Shown: positions 18,860-27,297 of the stretch, one piece after another
Position numbering within the stretch: the first letter of the stretch is position 1
How the letters are laid out: every line of letters begins with the position of its first letter
Assembly: GCF_900108485.1 (NCBI RefSeq)
Contig: NZ_FNXF01000002.1
Coordinates: 310,001 to 374,000, forward strand
Direction of reading: 5' to 3'
Length of the DNA stretch: 64,000 nucleotides
Source: Rheinheimera pacifica
Lineage (GTDB): Bacteria; Pseudomonadota; Gammaproteobacteria; Enterobacterales; Alteromonadaceae
Translations under genes and position numbers: made by a program
The notes under the pieces: model-generated
Told to the model about the DNA's origin: nothing
The model's database searches: none
Seen by the model: only the letters and a program-made list of their open reading frames with translations

Positions 18860-20116
18860 TCAGGCAACAAACTGCAGGCCGTACTGATTGCCTTTTTTCC
18901 ATACGCATTGTGCAGTACTACTACCAAAACGTTCGCTTTTAAGGCTAACGCTGTCACCTTTTTTCAGCTCACCGTTGTACTGAATACGCGCGCCGCCTGC
19001 CGCGCTAAAATCCAGCAGCTGGCAATGGGCAGCAAACTCTTTTAACGTCAGTTGGGCCAGAGGGGTATCGGTGGCCATATAGCGGATTTGCCTGCGCCGG
19101 TCGGCCAGTTTGTCGGCAGTTGGAAAATCAGGGTTTGGTGGCCGGTATTTACCGCCCGCTATGCGCTGATACACACTATCGTGAATACTGACATTGATAG
19201 GAGGGTTAGCCGGATCGCCATAAATGCGCCGCACCGACTCACCGGCGCCGATTTTTTCCAGTAATTTGTAACTGTACGAATAAGAGTTGTGCACCTGCAT
19301 ATGTAAATCAGGCTGGCACAGGGTTAACAGGTACTCGTCATTAAATTCCAGCCCCAGTGCGCAGGCTTTAATCAGCATCCATTGCAGTGGAATATCAGAC
19401 AAGCCACACTCTTCATAACCACCACCAATATCAGAATGCACCCCGGCAAACCAGCATTGCTCCACATACTGATCATCTTTTAAGCTGCCGGTCCATAAAT
19501 CAGGTTGAAACGGCGCCCGCCGCTCGTCCAGCGCCAGAGCATGATAGGCATGCTTTACCTGCTCACAAATATGGGTGTTAAAAAAGCCAACCCAGCCGCG
19601 GGTCAGTTTTCCCAGAAATGGCGTGGGCGCCCCCAGCGCACCAACGGTATCAAACACGCCTACCATCCGGATTTCCGGCCGGTAGTTGTCATAATACTGT
19701 GTTTGCGGCCGTTGTTCCGGGTGGGTGCGATAGTATTTGTATACTTGCCTCATCTGATCAAGCTGGTCTTTTTCCAGCAGGCCAACGGTGTGTATTAACC
19801 CGACAAAAGCCCTGGCGGTATAAGCGCCACGGCTAAAACCAAAGCAATATATTTCGTCGCCCAGCTCATAGTTGTGTACCAAAAAGCGGTAGCAATCGAG
19901 TACGTTTTTTTCCAGCCCGCGGCCAAAAGCACCGCCGATAAATCTGTCTATTCTGCCGCCGGTGCCAACGCCCTCATCATAAAACACCACCTGATGTATA
20001 CCATCGCTGGCGATGGGCTTAATACTGCGTACCAGTTTAGTTACATTGGTGGGAATATCATCGGGCTCATTCCAGGTGCCGTCACAACAAATTATTATCC
20101 GTTTAGAAGCCGCCAT
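18860..20116 (-). CDS. DUF2235 lipase-like hydrolase with C-terminal PilZ-like domain
   Basis: A 418-residue protein. Residues 1 to about 330 are the DUF2235 alpha/beta-hydrolase domain related to type VI secretion Tle1 phospholipases: IICCDGTWNEPD, FYDEGVGTGG, nucleophile Ser95 in GFSRG, and DTVGALGAP. Residues about 339-418 look like a PilZ domain with both cyclic-di-GMP motifs: RRQIR (RxxxR, Arg341/Arg345) and DFSAAG (DxSxxG, 369-374), followed by a beta-rich tail (CVWKKGNQYGLQF). Ribosome site AGGAGA precedes the ATG. No T6SS genes are nearby and there is no signal peptide. The hydrolase family is confident; the PilZ call rests on motif reading. Confidence 0.86.
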   Translation of the reverse strand: MAASKRIIICCDGTWNEPDDIPTNVTKLVRSIKPIASDGIHQVVFYDEGVGTGGRIDRFIGGAFGRGLEKNVLDCYRFLVHNYELGDEIYCFGFSRGAYTARAFVGLIHTVGLLEKDQLDQMRQVYKYYRTHPEQRPQTQYYDNYRPEIRMVGVFDTVGALGAPTPFLGKLTRGWVGFFNTHICEQVKHAYHALALDERRAPFQPDLWTGSLKDDQYVEQCWFAGVHSDIGGGYEECGLSDIPLQWMLIKACALGLEFNDEYLLTLCQPDLHMQVHNSYSYSYKLLEKIGAGESVRRIYGDPANPPINVSIHDSVYQRIAGGKYRPPNPDFPTADKLADRRRQIRYMATDTPLAQLTLKEFAAHCQLLDFSAAGGARIQYNGELKKGDSVSLKSERFGSSTAQCVWKKGNQYGLQFVA

Positions 20117-20234
20117 AACTGTTCTCCTTATATCAGAAAAACGGCATATCTAACTGCGACCTTACTACGATAACTGCGCCGGACTGCGAAAACAGTATAG
20201 TTCAAACCTGGTTAAAAAACGTACCATACACAAT

Positions 20235-20945
20235 TTACCAGGGTAGCGCTGTGCCATCCCAATTCAGTAGCAAACCGGTTTTCTCTGCATTAAGCCCGGC
20301 GGCCACACGTGCCAGCCGCTGTGCAGTCGCAGCCGGGGTTTGCAATTGCCCCTGAGGTAAATTTTGCTGAAAGGGCTGTGACAATGCGGTGTCTGTGGTG
20401 CCGGGGTGAACACTGACAATAGCGGCAGTTTTGTTTAGTCTGCCCACTTCAATACTGAGGTTTTTCACCAGCATATTCAGCGCAGCTTTGCTGATACGGT
20501 AGCTGTACCAGCCGCCAAGGGCGTTATCACCTATACTGCCCACTTTAGCGCTAAGTGCCAGCACGCGCACATTGGCTTGCTTGCTAAGGTAGGGGAATAA
20601 CAGTTTCAGGTATAACGCCGGCACCTGCACATTAGTTAAAAAACGGTCAGCCAGAATGGCGGTGTCCAGCTGGCGAATAGTTTTTTCCGGCATGGCTTTG
20701 TCGTCATGCAATACGCCGTTACAAATGAAAATGGTATCCGGCTGATACAGCAATGCATGCTTTACGACCTGTGCGCTGTGCTCCTCCGATAACAACGGAT
20801 CTTGCAGCCAATGCATGCCTGCATTGCCGGCACTATTATTTTGCCGGCTTATAACACAAACGGTTGCGCCTGCATCCGCGTAATGCCGGGCCAGCGCCAG
20901 CCCAATGCCTTTACTGGCGCCAATAACCAACACAGACTGCGTCAT
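20235..20945 (-). CDS. Short-chain dehydrogenase/reductase
   Basis: A 236-residue SDR with the Rossmann nucleotide loop GASKGIG (9-15), CNGVLHD in place of the usual NNAG, catalytic Ser132 and YxxxK (Tyr149, Lys153). It has the length and SVHPGTTDT motif of C-factor/CsgA-like SDRs. Its start overlaps the stop of the FAD oxidoreductase upstream by four bases, so the two are translationally coupled. Substrate unknown. Confidence 0.9.
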   Translation of the reverse strand: MTQSVLVIGASKGIGLALARHYADAGATVCVISRQNNSAGNAGMHWLQDPLLSEEHSAQVVKHALLYQPDTIFICNGVLHDDKAMPEKTIRQLDTAILADRFLTNVQVPALYLKLLFPYLSKQANVRVLALSAKVGSIGDNALGGWYSYRISKAALNMLVKNLSIEVGRLNKTAAIVSVHPGTTDTALSQPFQQNLPQGQLQTPAATAQRLARVAAGLNAEKTGLLLNWDGTALPW

Positions 20946-21916
20946 AACACTAACTCCTGCGCCAGTTGTACACCGCTTAACCAGGCATTTTCTACCCGGC
21001 CACCGTTAAGCCAGTCTCCGGCCAAACCCAGTGCTAAAGCCGGTAAATATACCGCGCCAGACACCGGGTACTGCGGCGCCTGCTGGGCATACCGCCAGCG
21101 ATGGCATAGTGTTGTCACCGCTTTTATTGGTTGCCCGCTAATATGCTGTAAGGCTATAACGGCCTGCTCAACTATTACGTCTATGCTGGCTTCAAGATGT
21201 TGGGCTGAGAACGCCGGGCTAAAATGCAACAGCCAGTGCTCTGCGCGGCAACGCCCCGGTTTGGCGGCTTGCCGTGCCAGCCAACTGAGAGGGTGGTTTT
21301 TAACAAAAATAGCGTCATACGGCAGCAAAGGTTGTTCAAGCTGTATATTTACCGCCCAGCATGGCAACAGTGCCGTAGCGGCGAACAGTGTTGCAAGCTT
21401 GGGGCTTTGCGGCAGAAAAGGTTGTAATAACTGCCTGGCTTGCTGCTGTGGTATCGCCAGCACCAATTGGCTAAAGCTGCCAAGCGCAATACCCTTACTG
21501 AACAGTTGCCAGTGGTTACCATCAAATTGCAGTTGATCTACCGGGCAGTTGCAATGCAGGCTGATGTTACCCAGCAACTGCACAACCGGTGCCTGCATGG
21601 CAGGCTGGCCAATATAACGCTCGGTATCATCAGGTGAAGGGTGAAGGCCGCTGTCATCAAACACGGCTAAGCTTCCGTTCCAGCGGCTAATAGTACCCGC
21701 TTGCAGCCATTGATGGCACTGCGCCTGAAAAGCCTCACTGCGGGCGGTAAAATACTGCGCACCTAAATCCAGGTAGCCCTGTTCAGTGCGCTTACTGCTC
21801 ATGCGCCCGCCAGCACTACGGCCTTTATCAAACACTACTATCTGGTGGCCTTGCCGTGTCAGCCGAGCGGCACAGGCGGCTCCGGCGATTCCGGCACCAA
21901 TAATTGCTATTGTCAC
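20942..21916 (-). CDS. FAD-dependent oxidoreductase, renalase-like
   Basis: A 324-residue flavoprotein with the N-terminal dinucleotide motif GAGIAG (7-12) and the NAD(P)-binding-like continuation FDKGRSAGGRMSSKR, typical of the renalase/amine-oxidase-related group. The C-terminus has the FAD-closing segment LALGLAGDWLNGGRVENAWLSG. Probably oxidises a small cytoplasmic metabolite; reaction not known. First gene of a two-gene unit with the SDR. Confidence 0.87.
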   Translation of the reverse strand: MTIAIIGAGIAGAACAARLTRQGHQIVVFDKGRSAGGRMSSKRTEQGYLDLGAQYFTARSEAFQAQCHQWLQAGTISRWNGSLAVFDDSGLHPSPDDTERYIGQPAMQAPVVQLLGNISLHCNCPVDQLQFDGNHWQLFSKGIALGSFSQLVLAIPQQQARQLLQPFLPQSPKLATLFAATALLPCWAVNIQLEQPLLPYDAIFVKNHPLSWLARQAAKPGRCRAEHWLLHFSPAFSAQHLEASIDVIVEQAVIALQHISGQPIKAVTTLCHRWRYAQQAPQYPVSGAVYLPALALGLAGDWLNGGRVENAWLSGVQLAQELVL

Positions 21917-21982
21917 CCTTTACTACCTGTAGTTTGTTCTGGCATGGCACAGGTTACGCGCCAACACTGCGGCGCGATCAGG

Positions 21983-22459
21983 CTATGGCAGAATTTTGGG
22001 TAGTAATTCCGGTGGTAGCTCCCAGCTGCTGGTCAGCTGTTCGCCCTGCCAGGTTTCAATGGTCAGCCAAAGTTTATCTGTGGCGCTAAACTGCTTCGGT
22101 GCTATCGCATGCACATGCTGGCCATGGCGGCTGCCGTGCAAAATGCCTTCATCGCCTTGTTGCAGTTCTTCAATTGGCAGAGGCGCCGGGCCAATATTGA
22201 CATAACCCTGGCGAATATCGCTGACATCGCCCTGGCCGAACATCAGCATAAAATCTTTTACATACTCATCATGATGGGCATAAGGTGGTTTCAGGTTTAG
22301 TGGCATAGGTGCAATTTCAAATTGCCCTACTTGCTGTGCCGGCCAGGCGGGCGGAAATTCCGGTGTCAGTGACTGATATAAAAACCAGAATGGCAATACC
22401 AGCACCAGGCCATTCAGTTTGTATTTATGCCGCTGCCACACGCTGTTACTACGCGCCAT
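21983..22459 (-). CDS. Small membrane-anchored protein partnered with PepSY
   Basis: A 158-residue protein of unrecognised function. After a basic N-terminus there is one hydrophobic segment (about 14-30, LNGLVLVLPFWFLYQSL) and a periplasmic remainder rich in proline, with HHDEYVKD and HGSRHGQHVHAIAP histidine clusters. It overlaps the end of the PepSY gene by 11 bases on the same strand. The pairing and the Fur-like sites upstream suggest a part in iron or haem/siderophore reduction at the inner membrane (inference only). Confidence 0.7.
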   Translation of the reverse strand: MARSNSVWQRHKYKLNGLVLVLPFWFLYQSLTPEFPPAWPAQQVGQFEIAPMPLNLKPPYAHHDEYVKDFMLMFGQGDVSDIRQGYVNIGPAPLPIEELQQGDEGILHGSRHGQHVHAIAPKQFSATDKLWLTIETWQGEQLTSSWELPPELLPKILP

Positions 22460-23597
22460 GGTTAACCTCCTGCAATGCTTCGCTGCTACGGCTGGCCCGA
22501 ACCGCTTTAACGGTGCGGCTGCCCCATATCATAAAGCCGGTAATCGACATGCCGGACAAGATCAAACCAAACAAAAACCAGATAGCCTTGGTCCAGATAC
22601 CACCAATAGTGCCGTAGTGTAACGGATCGGCAATATGCATTACCGTTTGCAACGCCGTCATCGATTGCGGTGATTTCTCGTGGGCAATCTCGCCGGTCCA
22701 GGGGTTAATACTCAGGTTATAAGACTGCTCATCGTAGAAAATATGGTCGCCACCGCCCATCAGCGTATACATGCCGCGGTTATGCTCTGGCAGCATCAGG
22801 TAACTGGGGCGAAAATCCGGGAAACGCTGTTGGGTAATATGCATTGCATCAGCAAAACTGACCGGCGGTGTACTCTGCTCAGCCGGCATATCGGCTATCG
22901 CAACAATAGGCGCATGCGGCTCTATATCAATATCGGCATGCCACATTACCGCCTGCACCAAATACCACAGGCCGGTAGCACTCATCAGCATTAAAAACCA
23001 GATCGACCACACCCCGGCCAGCCGGTGTAAATCGGCCAGTACGGTTTTTCTGCCCTGATTAAAACGGATTTTTGGTTGAATAAAACTACGCCAGAAGTTT
23101 TTGTAGATCACCAGGCCGGTGATCAGCGCGCCCAGCATCACTATGGCCATTGCCGACACCAGGTAATAACCTACGCTGTAGCTACCCGGCCAGGGAAATA
23201 ATAACCAGCCATGCAGGCTGCGCATAAAGCCGATAAAAGTAATACCTTCATTTACTTGCTGAATTTCGCCGCTGTACTGGTTTACGTAGGCAATAGCAAA
23301 CGGCTTATCGTGATCGGTAAACATTACTGCATTAACCAGATAAGGTTCAAATACCATTACTGTGCCAACATCAGCAGTCGGGTAGGCTTGCTGTACCGTT
23401 GCTACCAGTTCGGCTACCGGCCTGGCCGCTAAGTTATCCGGGTTTGTCGCGCGCGAAGCCGGGTTGGTTAGCCAGGTCAGTTCATGGCTGAAAACGGCAA
23501 TAGTGCCAGTGAGACAAACAAAGCAGAAAATCAGCCATATTGGTAATGAAAACCAGCCATGTAGTTGAAACCAGAAACGATTGCTGAGTTTAGCCAT
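22449..23597 (-). CDS. PepSY-associated TM helix protein (iron-uptake type)
   Basis: The ATG at 23597 gives 382 residues beginning MAKLSNRFWFQLHGWFSLPIW; the 15 residues upstream to 23642 are not family-like. Four membrane spans (FCFVCLTGTIAVF, LVSAMAIVMLGALITGLVIY, SIWFLMLMSATGLWYLV, IWFLFGLILSGMSITGFMIW) flank PepSY-type periplasmic segments, with conserved histidines in LHGW, RSLHGWL, LHRLAGVW and HIADPLHYG. These proteins are usually found with TonB siderophore receptors and are thought to act in ferric-siderophore reduction. Fur-like sites lie just upstream. Confidence 0.88.
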   Translation of the reverse strand: MAKLSNRFWFQLHGWFSLPIWLIFCFVCLTGTIAVFSHELTWLTNPASRATNPDNLAARPVAELVATVQQAYPTADVGTVMVFEPYLVNAVMFTDHDKPFAIAYVNQYSGEIQQVNEGITFIGFMRSLHGWLLFPWPGSYSVGYYLVSAMAIVMLGALITGLVIYKNFWRSFIQPKIRFNQGRKTVLADLHRLAGVWSIWFLMLMSATGLWYLVQAVMWHADIDIEPHAPIVAIADMPAEQSTPPVSFADAMHITQQRFPDFRPSYLMLPEHNRGMYTLMGGGDHIFYDEQSYNLSINPWTGEIAHEKSPQSMTALQTVMHIADPLHYGTIGGIWTKAIWFLFGLILSGMSITGFMIWGSRTVKAVRASRSSEALQEVNHGA

Positions 23598-23652
23598 GTT
23601 AAAACTGCCTGTGATTACACTGATGTACCCGATTAATGCCAACTATATTAAT

Positions 23653-23705
23653 GTTAATAAGAATACTTATCAACCAAGATTGAAATTGAGATTGATTACC
23701 ATTTA
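23653..23705 (-). promoter_or_regulatory. Fur-box-like sites upstream of PepSY operon
   Basis: Two 19-base stretches on the minus strand resemble the Fur consensus. GATAAGTATTCTTATTAAC (23671-23653) and GGTAATCAATCTCAATTTC (about 23701-23683) each match about 12 of 19 positions by hand count. They lie 55-110 bases before the PepSY start. Iron control is consistent with the operon content. Confidence 0.45.
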
Positions 23706-23811
23706 GAGTGATACAGGTGCGCGGCAGCCGGTTGGACAGCGCAGCCGATATTATCGGCAACGTGAAGGCTTAAACGTCTTTGCCGCGAAGAGTCGAGTTT
23801 GGCTTAAGTTA

Positions 23812-25125
23812 TCAGGTTAGGGCAAAGCTCAGTACCAGGCTGATAATTACCCCGGTAATAACCAGCTGCACCAGACAAAAACCCATAATATCTTTTGCTT
23901 TTAAACCGGCAATGGCCAGCACCGGTAAGGCCCAGAATGGCTGGATCAGATTGGTCCAGGCGTCGCCCCAGGCCACTGCCATGGCAATGCGGCTAACATC
24001 GGCCCCCAGCTCCAGCGCCGCCGGCAACATTACCGGTGCCTGCACCGCCCACTGGCCGCCGCCTGAAGGTACAAAGATATTCACAATACCGGCGCTAAGA
24101 AAGCTCCAGAACGCCAGTGATTCGGCACTGGCAAAGCTGATAAACCACTGCGACATACTCTGGGCCAGGCCGGATTGCACCATAATGGCCATAATGCCGG
24201 CATAAAACGGAAACTGAATAACAATACCGGCGCCGCCGGCAATTGCCTGCTGCAGGCTGTGCAGCAAACGCCTTGGTGTGCCGTGCAGTACTATGGCAAG
24301 AAACAAAAATAAGAAGTTAACGATATTCAGGTTAAGCCCGCCGCCCTTAGCAAAGTACTGCACTAAATAAGCAATACCGGCAAAACCTACTAACAGCGCC
24401 AGCAGCATACTGTTTTCCAGCCTATCGGCCGGACGCGTGGTACCGGTATCCAGCACGGCTGGCTCCTGCAGTTTAGCCGGGTCAACATAAACACTGTCCC
24501 CGGCTTTGGGCAGCATTAAGTAATTTACCAGCGGCACGGCAATAAACAGTAAAGCCACTAATAGCAGGTTAAAACCGGCAAAAATCGTTTCACTGGTGGG
24601 AATAATGCCTATTTGCGCTTCGCTAAAGTGATTTGGCGTGGCAATAGTTAACGGCACTGAGCCTGCCAGCCCGCCATGCCACACCACAAAACCCGAGTAA
24701 GCGCTGGCTACCAGTAAGCGGTAATCCACTCTTACTTTTCTGGCCAAAGCTTTGGCGAACAGCGCCCCTACCACTAAACCAAAACCCCAGTTAATCCAGC
24801 TGGCCAGCAACGAAATAACCGTTACCAGCAAAATAGCCTGGCCGGCCGTTTTTGCCAGGGCAGCCAAGCGATCCAGTATGCCTTGTACCAGCGGCGTACT
24901 GGCCAGCATAAAGCCGGTAACCAGCACCAGCAGCATTTGCATGGAAAAACTGAGCAAGCCCCAGAAACCGTCACCCCAATAGCCTAAAACGGCCAGCGGG
25001 CTTTGCTGCTCAAATAATATTGCCGCGGCAAATACCACTATGCTGAGTAACAGTACAAAGATGTACGGATCGGGCAGGTAGCGTTCAACCAGTTTAACAA
25101 GGGGTTTAGCAGCAGCGTTTAACAT
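23812..25125 (-). CDS. atoE: Short-chain fatty acid transporter, AtoE family
   Basis: A 437-residue, 10-12 span inner-membrane protein of the AtoE/TIGR00366 family: YLPDPYIFVLLLSIVVF, GYWGDGFWGLLSFSMQM, SAYSGFVVWHGGLAGSVPL and IFVPSGGGQWAVQAP are family motifs. It carries short-chain fatty acids such as butyrate or acetoacetate. No ato degradation genes are adjacent, so it stands alone here. Confidence 0.9.
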   Translation of the reverse strand: MLNAAAKPLVKLVERYLPDPYIFVLLLSIVVFAAAILFEQQSPLAVLGYWGDGFWGLLSFSMQMLLVLVTGFMLASTPLVQGILDRLAALAKTAGQAILLVTVISLLASWINWGFGLVVGALFAKALARKVRVDYRLLVASAYSGFVVWHGGLAGSVPLTIATPNHFSEAQIGIIPTSETIFAGFNLLLVALLFIAVPLVNYLMLPKAGDSVYVDPAKLQEPAVLDTGTTRPADRLENSMLLALLVGFAGIAYLVQYFAKGGGLNLNIVNFLFLFLAIVLHGTPRRLLHSLQQAIAGGAGIVIQFPFYAGIMAIMVQSGLAQSMSQWFISFASAESLAFWSFLSAGIVNIFVPSGGGQWAVQAPVMLPAALELGADVSRIAMAVAWGDAWTNLIQPFWALPVLAIAGLKAKDIMGFCLVQLVITGVIISLVLSFALT

Positions 25126-25182
25126 GGCAACTCACTGAATCAACAGAATGTTGCACTTAGCCTAACGTGAAAAGTGAAAGGT

Positions 25183-25218
25183 TGCCAGCCAGTCGGATCA
25201 GCTCCGGCCTGGCTGGCA
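25183..25218 (-). terminator. Hairpin downstream of the DUF4168 gene
   Basis: TGCCAGCCA (25183-25191) pairs perfectly with TGGCTGGCA (25210-25218). On the minus strand it is followed by a moderately T-rich run (ACCTTTCACTTTT). Probable terminator for the gene ending at 25244. Confidence 0.5.
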
Positions 25219-25243
25219 GGTTTACCCAGCGGTTCTGCCTGGT

Positions 25244-25642
25244 TTAGCCCTTGTTTGACGCAGGGGTTTTTGCCATAGCGAGAATTTTGTTGCGCAGGGC
25301 TTCATCCTGCTGTGCCTGTTGGGCGATGGCGTTGTATTCATCAGCAGTTAACCCTGCTGCTTCCACCGCTTTTACCATTTCAGCCTGTGCTTCTTGCTGC
25401 ACTTGCTGGGCTTGTTCCGGCGTTTCGGCTGCCTGGAACTTACTTTCATACTCTGCACCAACCTTCTGGATGGAATCCATTGCAACACTGAACTTCAGCA
25501 GATTGGCATCGCTCAGATCTACGGCACTTTGCTGCGTAGTTGCTGCAGCCTGAGTAGGCGCCTCTGTGGCAGTTTGTTGTGCCAGCGCAGCACCAGATAA
25601 GGTAAGGCCTGCCAGAATGGCGGCTAAATACGTTTTACGCAT
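25244..25642 (-). CDS. DUF4168-type secreted protein
   Basis: A 132-residue protein from the ATG at 25642, chosen because GGAGA lies eight bases upstream and a clean signal peptide follows (MRKTYLAAILAGLTLSGAALAQQ). The mature part is helical, acidic and Gln/Ala-rich (KVGAEYESKFQAAETPEQAQQVQQEAQAEMVKAVEAAGL), the pattern of DUF4168 domains. Periplasmic; function unknown. Divergent from the sensor kinase gene at 25798. Confidence 0.82.
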   Translation of the reverse strand: MRKTYLAAILAGLTLSGAALAQQTATEAPTQAAATTQQSAVDLSDANLLKFSVAMDSIQKVGAEYESKFQAAETPEQAQQVQQEAQAEMVKAVEAAGLTADEYNAIAQQAQQDEALRNKILAMAKTPASNKG

Positions 25643-25797
25643 AAAGAGTCTCCTCTGATAATAATTCAGTATTGCTATTGCCAGTTGTGTGCCAACTTTT
25701 AAGATACTGATTATAAACAACTATATTTAATAGCCCGTTTGAAGTTCGGCTATATCGCCAAGCTTGTGTATACTTATGACACACCAAAGGAGGCATT

Positions 25798-27297
25798 GTG
25801 ACAAAACTATCCAGTTTACTACGCTGGCCGCAAAGCAGCTTGCAGCGCAGTTTGTTCTGCTATGTGGTATTGCCAATGTTATTGCTGTGTGGCCTGGCCA
25901 TCCGCTTTGGCCTTAGCTTTACCCACGAACTGGTAAGCCAGAGCCTGCGCAGTGATCTGGAGCTGATTGGCCGGGCTATTCGTACCCCCGTCAGCGACGC
26001 CCTGCTTAACGGCGATGGCAATGCGATACTGGCGAATCTGGAATCAGTGTTTGCTATCAATGAAATTTATGGCGCAGCGGTTTATAACACCAGCGGCAGG
26101 CTGGTGGCCTCTACCGGGCTGGCCGACAACGACTTAACCCGCTCACTGGCAGCCTCGGAAGCCGTGCGTACCGGCGAGCAGCAGGAATCTTATAGTGTGG
26201 TATCCGGCTGGCAGTTATATTCGCAGTTTATGCCTGTAACCGATCGTAGCGGCCGCATTCATGGCCTGCTGCAAATTACCCGCCGTGCCAGTGACTTTGA
26301 GCAATCATTAACCCATTTGTCCCGTCTGGCCTGGCTTAGCTGGGGCGCACTGGCTCTGCTCAGTTTTTTAATTATCCGTTTTGGCCATAACAAGGCTATT
26401 GGCCGCTATTTATGGCAATTACTGGGCAGTATGCGCCGGGTAGCACAGGGCGAAATACAGCACCGGGCGGTGCTGTCCGGCCCGGCCGAGTTACAGGAAG
26501 TAAGCCGTGGCTTAAACACTATGCTCGACAGTATGCAGCAATCTGAACAACAGTTGCGCCAGCAACAATTGCAGCAGCAACAGCTAACGCAACAGCTGAA
26601 AGAACAGGAAAAAATGGCGGTAATCGGCCAGCTGGTTAGTGGCGTAGCGCATGAGCTTGGCGCTCCGCTCACGGTAATTGATGGCCGTGTGCAACGTGTG
26701 CTGCGCGAGCACAATGATGAAGACACCGAGCGCCAGTTGCAGGCCGTGCGTAACCAGGTATCGCGATTAAGCACACTGGTACGGCAATTACAGGCATTTG
26801 CTTATACGCCGGTGGCCCAGCGCCAGCCGCTGTCGGTAGCCGAATTATTACAACAGGCCATTCACAGCCTCAGTTTTGAATTGCAGGCTGAAGATGCACA
26901 ACCGCAGCTGCAGCAGCCGTGCCCTAAAATAACGCTGTATGGTGATCCCGGCCGGCTGGAACTGGCACTGGTGAATTTACTGCGCAATGCGGTGCAGGCG
27001 GCAACCAGCAGTGTATCGGTACAGGTGGAAGTAAAAGCCGGCGAGCTGGCCATTAGTGTGCTGGACGATGGCGCCGGTTTACCGCCGCAATTTAGTACCG
27101 AACAGCTGTTATCACCCTTTGTGTCTACCAAAGCGCAGGGCCGTGGCACCGGGCTGGGGCTGGCCATAGTGCAGCAAATTGTGCTGGAGCATCAGGGGAA
27201 ACTGTTGTTGTCGAACCGGCCACAGGGCGGCTGCTGTGTGCGTATATCCTTACCGTTACAGACAGAAGTAGCCGCTAAACCGGAGGCCAACGTATGA
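25798..27297 (+). CDS. Membrane sensor histidine kinase
   Basis: A 499-residue kinase starting at GTG behind a strong AAAGGAGG. TM1 is about 20-40 and TM2 about 178-195 (LAWLSWGALALLSFLIIRF), enclosing a periplasmic sensor of about 135 residues. A HAMP-like linker and a Gln-rich coiled coil (QQSEQQLRQQQLQQQQLTQQLKEQ) follow. Then come HisKA with phospho-acceptor His285 (GVAHELGAPLTV) and an ATPase domain (NLLRNAVQAA, DDGAGLP, GTGLGLAIV). The last four bases overlap the response regulator start, so the two form a cognate pair. Signal unknown. Confidence 0.93.
   Translation: MTKLSSLLRWPQSSLQRSLFCYVVLPMLLLCGLAIRFGLSFTHELVSQSLRSDLELIGRAIRTPVSDALLNGDGNAILANLESVFAINEIYGAAVYNTSGRLVASTGLADNDLTRSLAASEAVRTGEQQESYSVVSGWQLYSQFMPVTDRSGRIHGLLQITRRASDFEQSLTHLSRLAWLSWGALALLSFLIIRFGHNKAIGRYLWQLLGSMRRVAQGEIQHRAVLSGPAELQEVSRGLNTMLDSMQQSEQQLRQQQLQQQQLTQQLKEQEKMAVIGQLVSGVAHELGAPLTVIDGRVQRVLREHNDEDTERQLQAVRNQVSRLSTLVRQLQAFAYTPVAQRQPLSVAELLQQAIHSLSFELQAEDAQPQLQQPCPKITLYGDPGRLELALVNLLRNAVQAATSSVSVQVEVKAGELAISVLDDGAGLPPQFSTEQLLSPFVSTKAQGRGTGLGLAIVQQIVLEHQGKLLLSNRPQGGCCVRISLPLQTEVAAKPEANV

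Noticed and set aside
18728..18860. Fur box upstream of the siderophore-type receptor at 16605
   Set aside because: Only a short TGTTATAACA palindrome is present; it does not fit the Fur hexamer pattern.
20802..21536. Open frame of 244 codons on the plus strand
   Set aside because: Antisense to the SDR and FAD oxidoreductase genes; Cys/Ser-rich shadow composition and no ribosome site.
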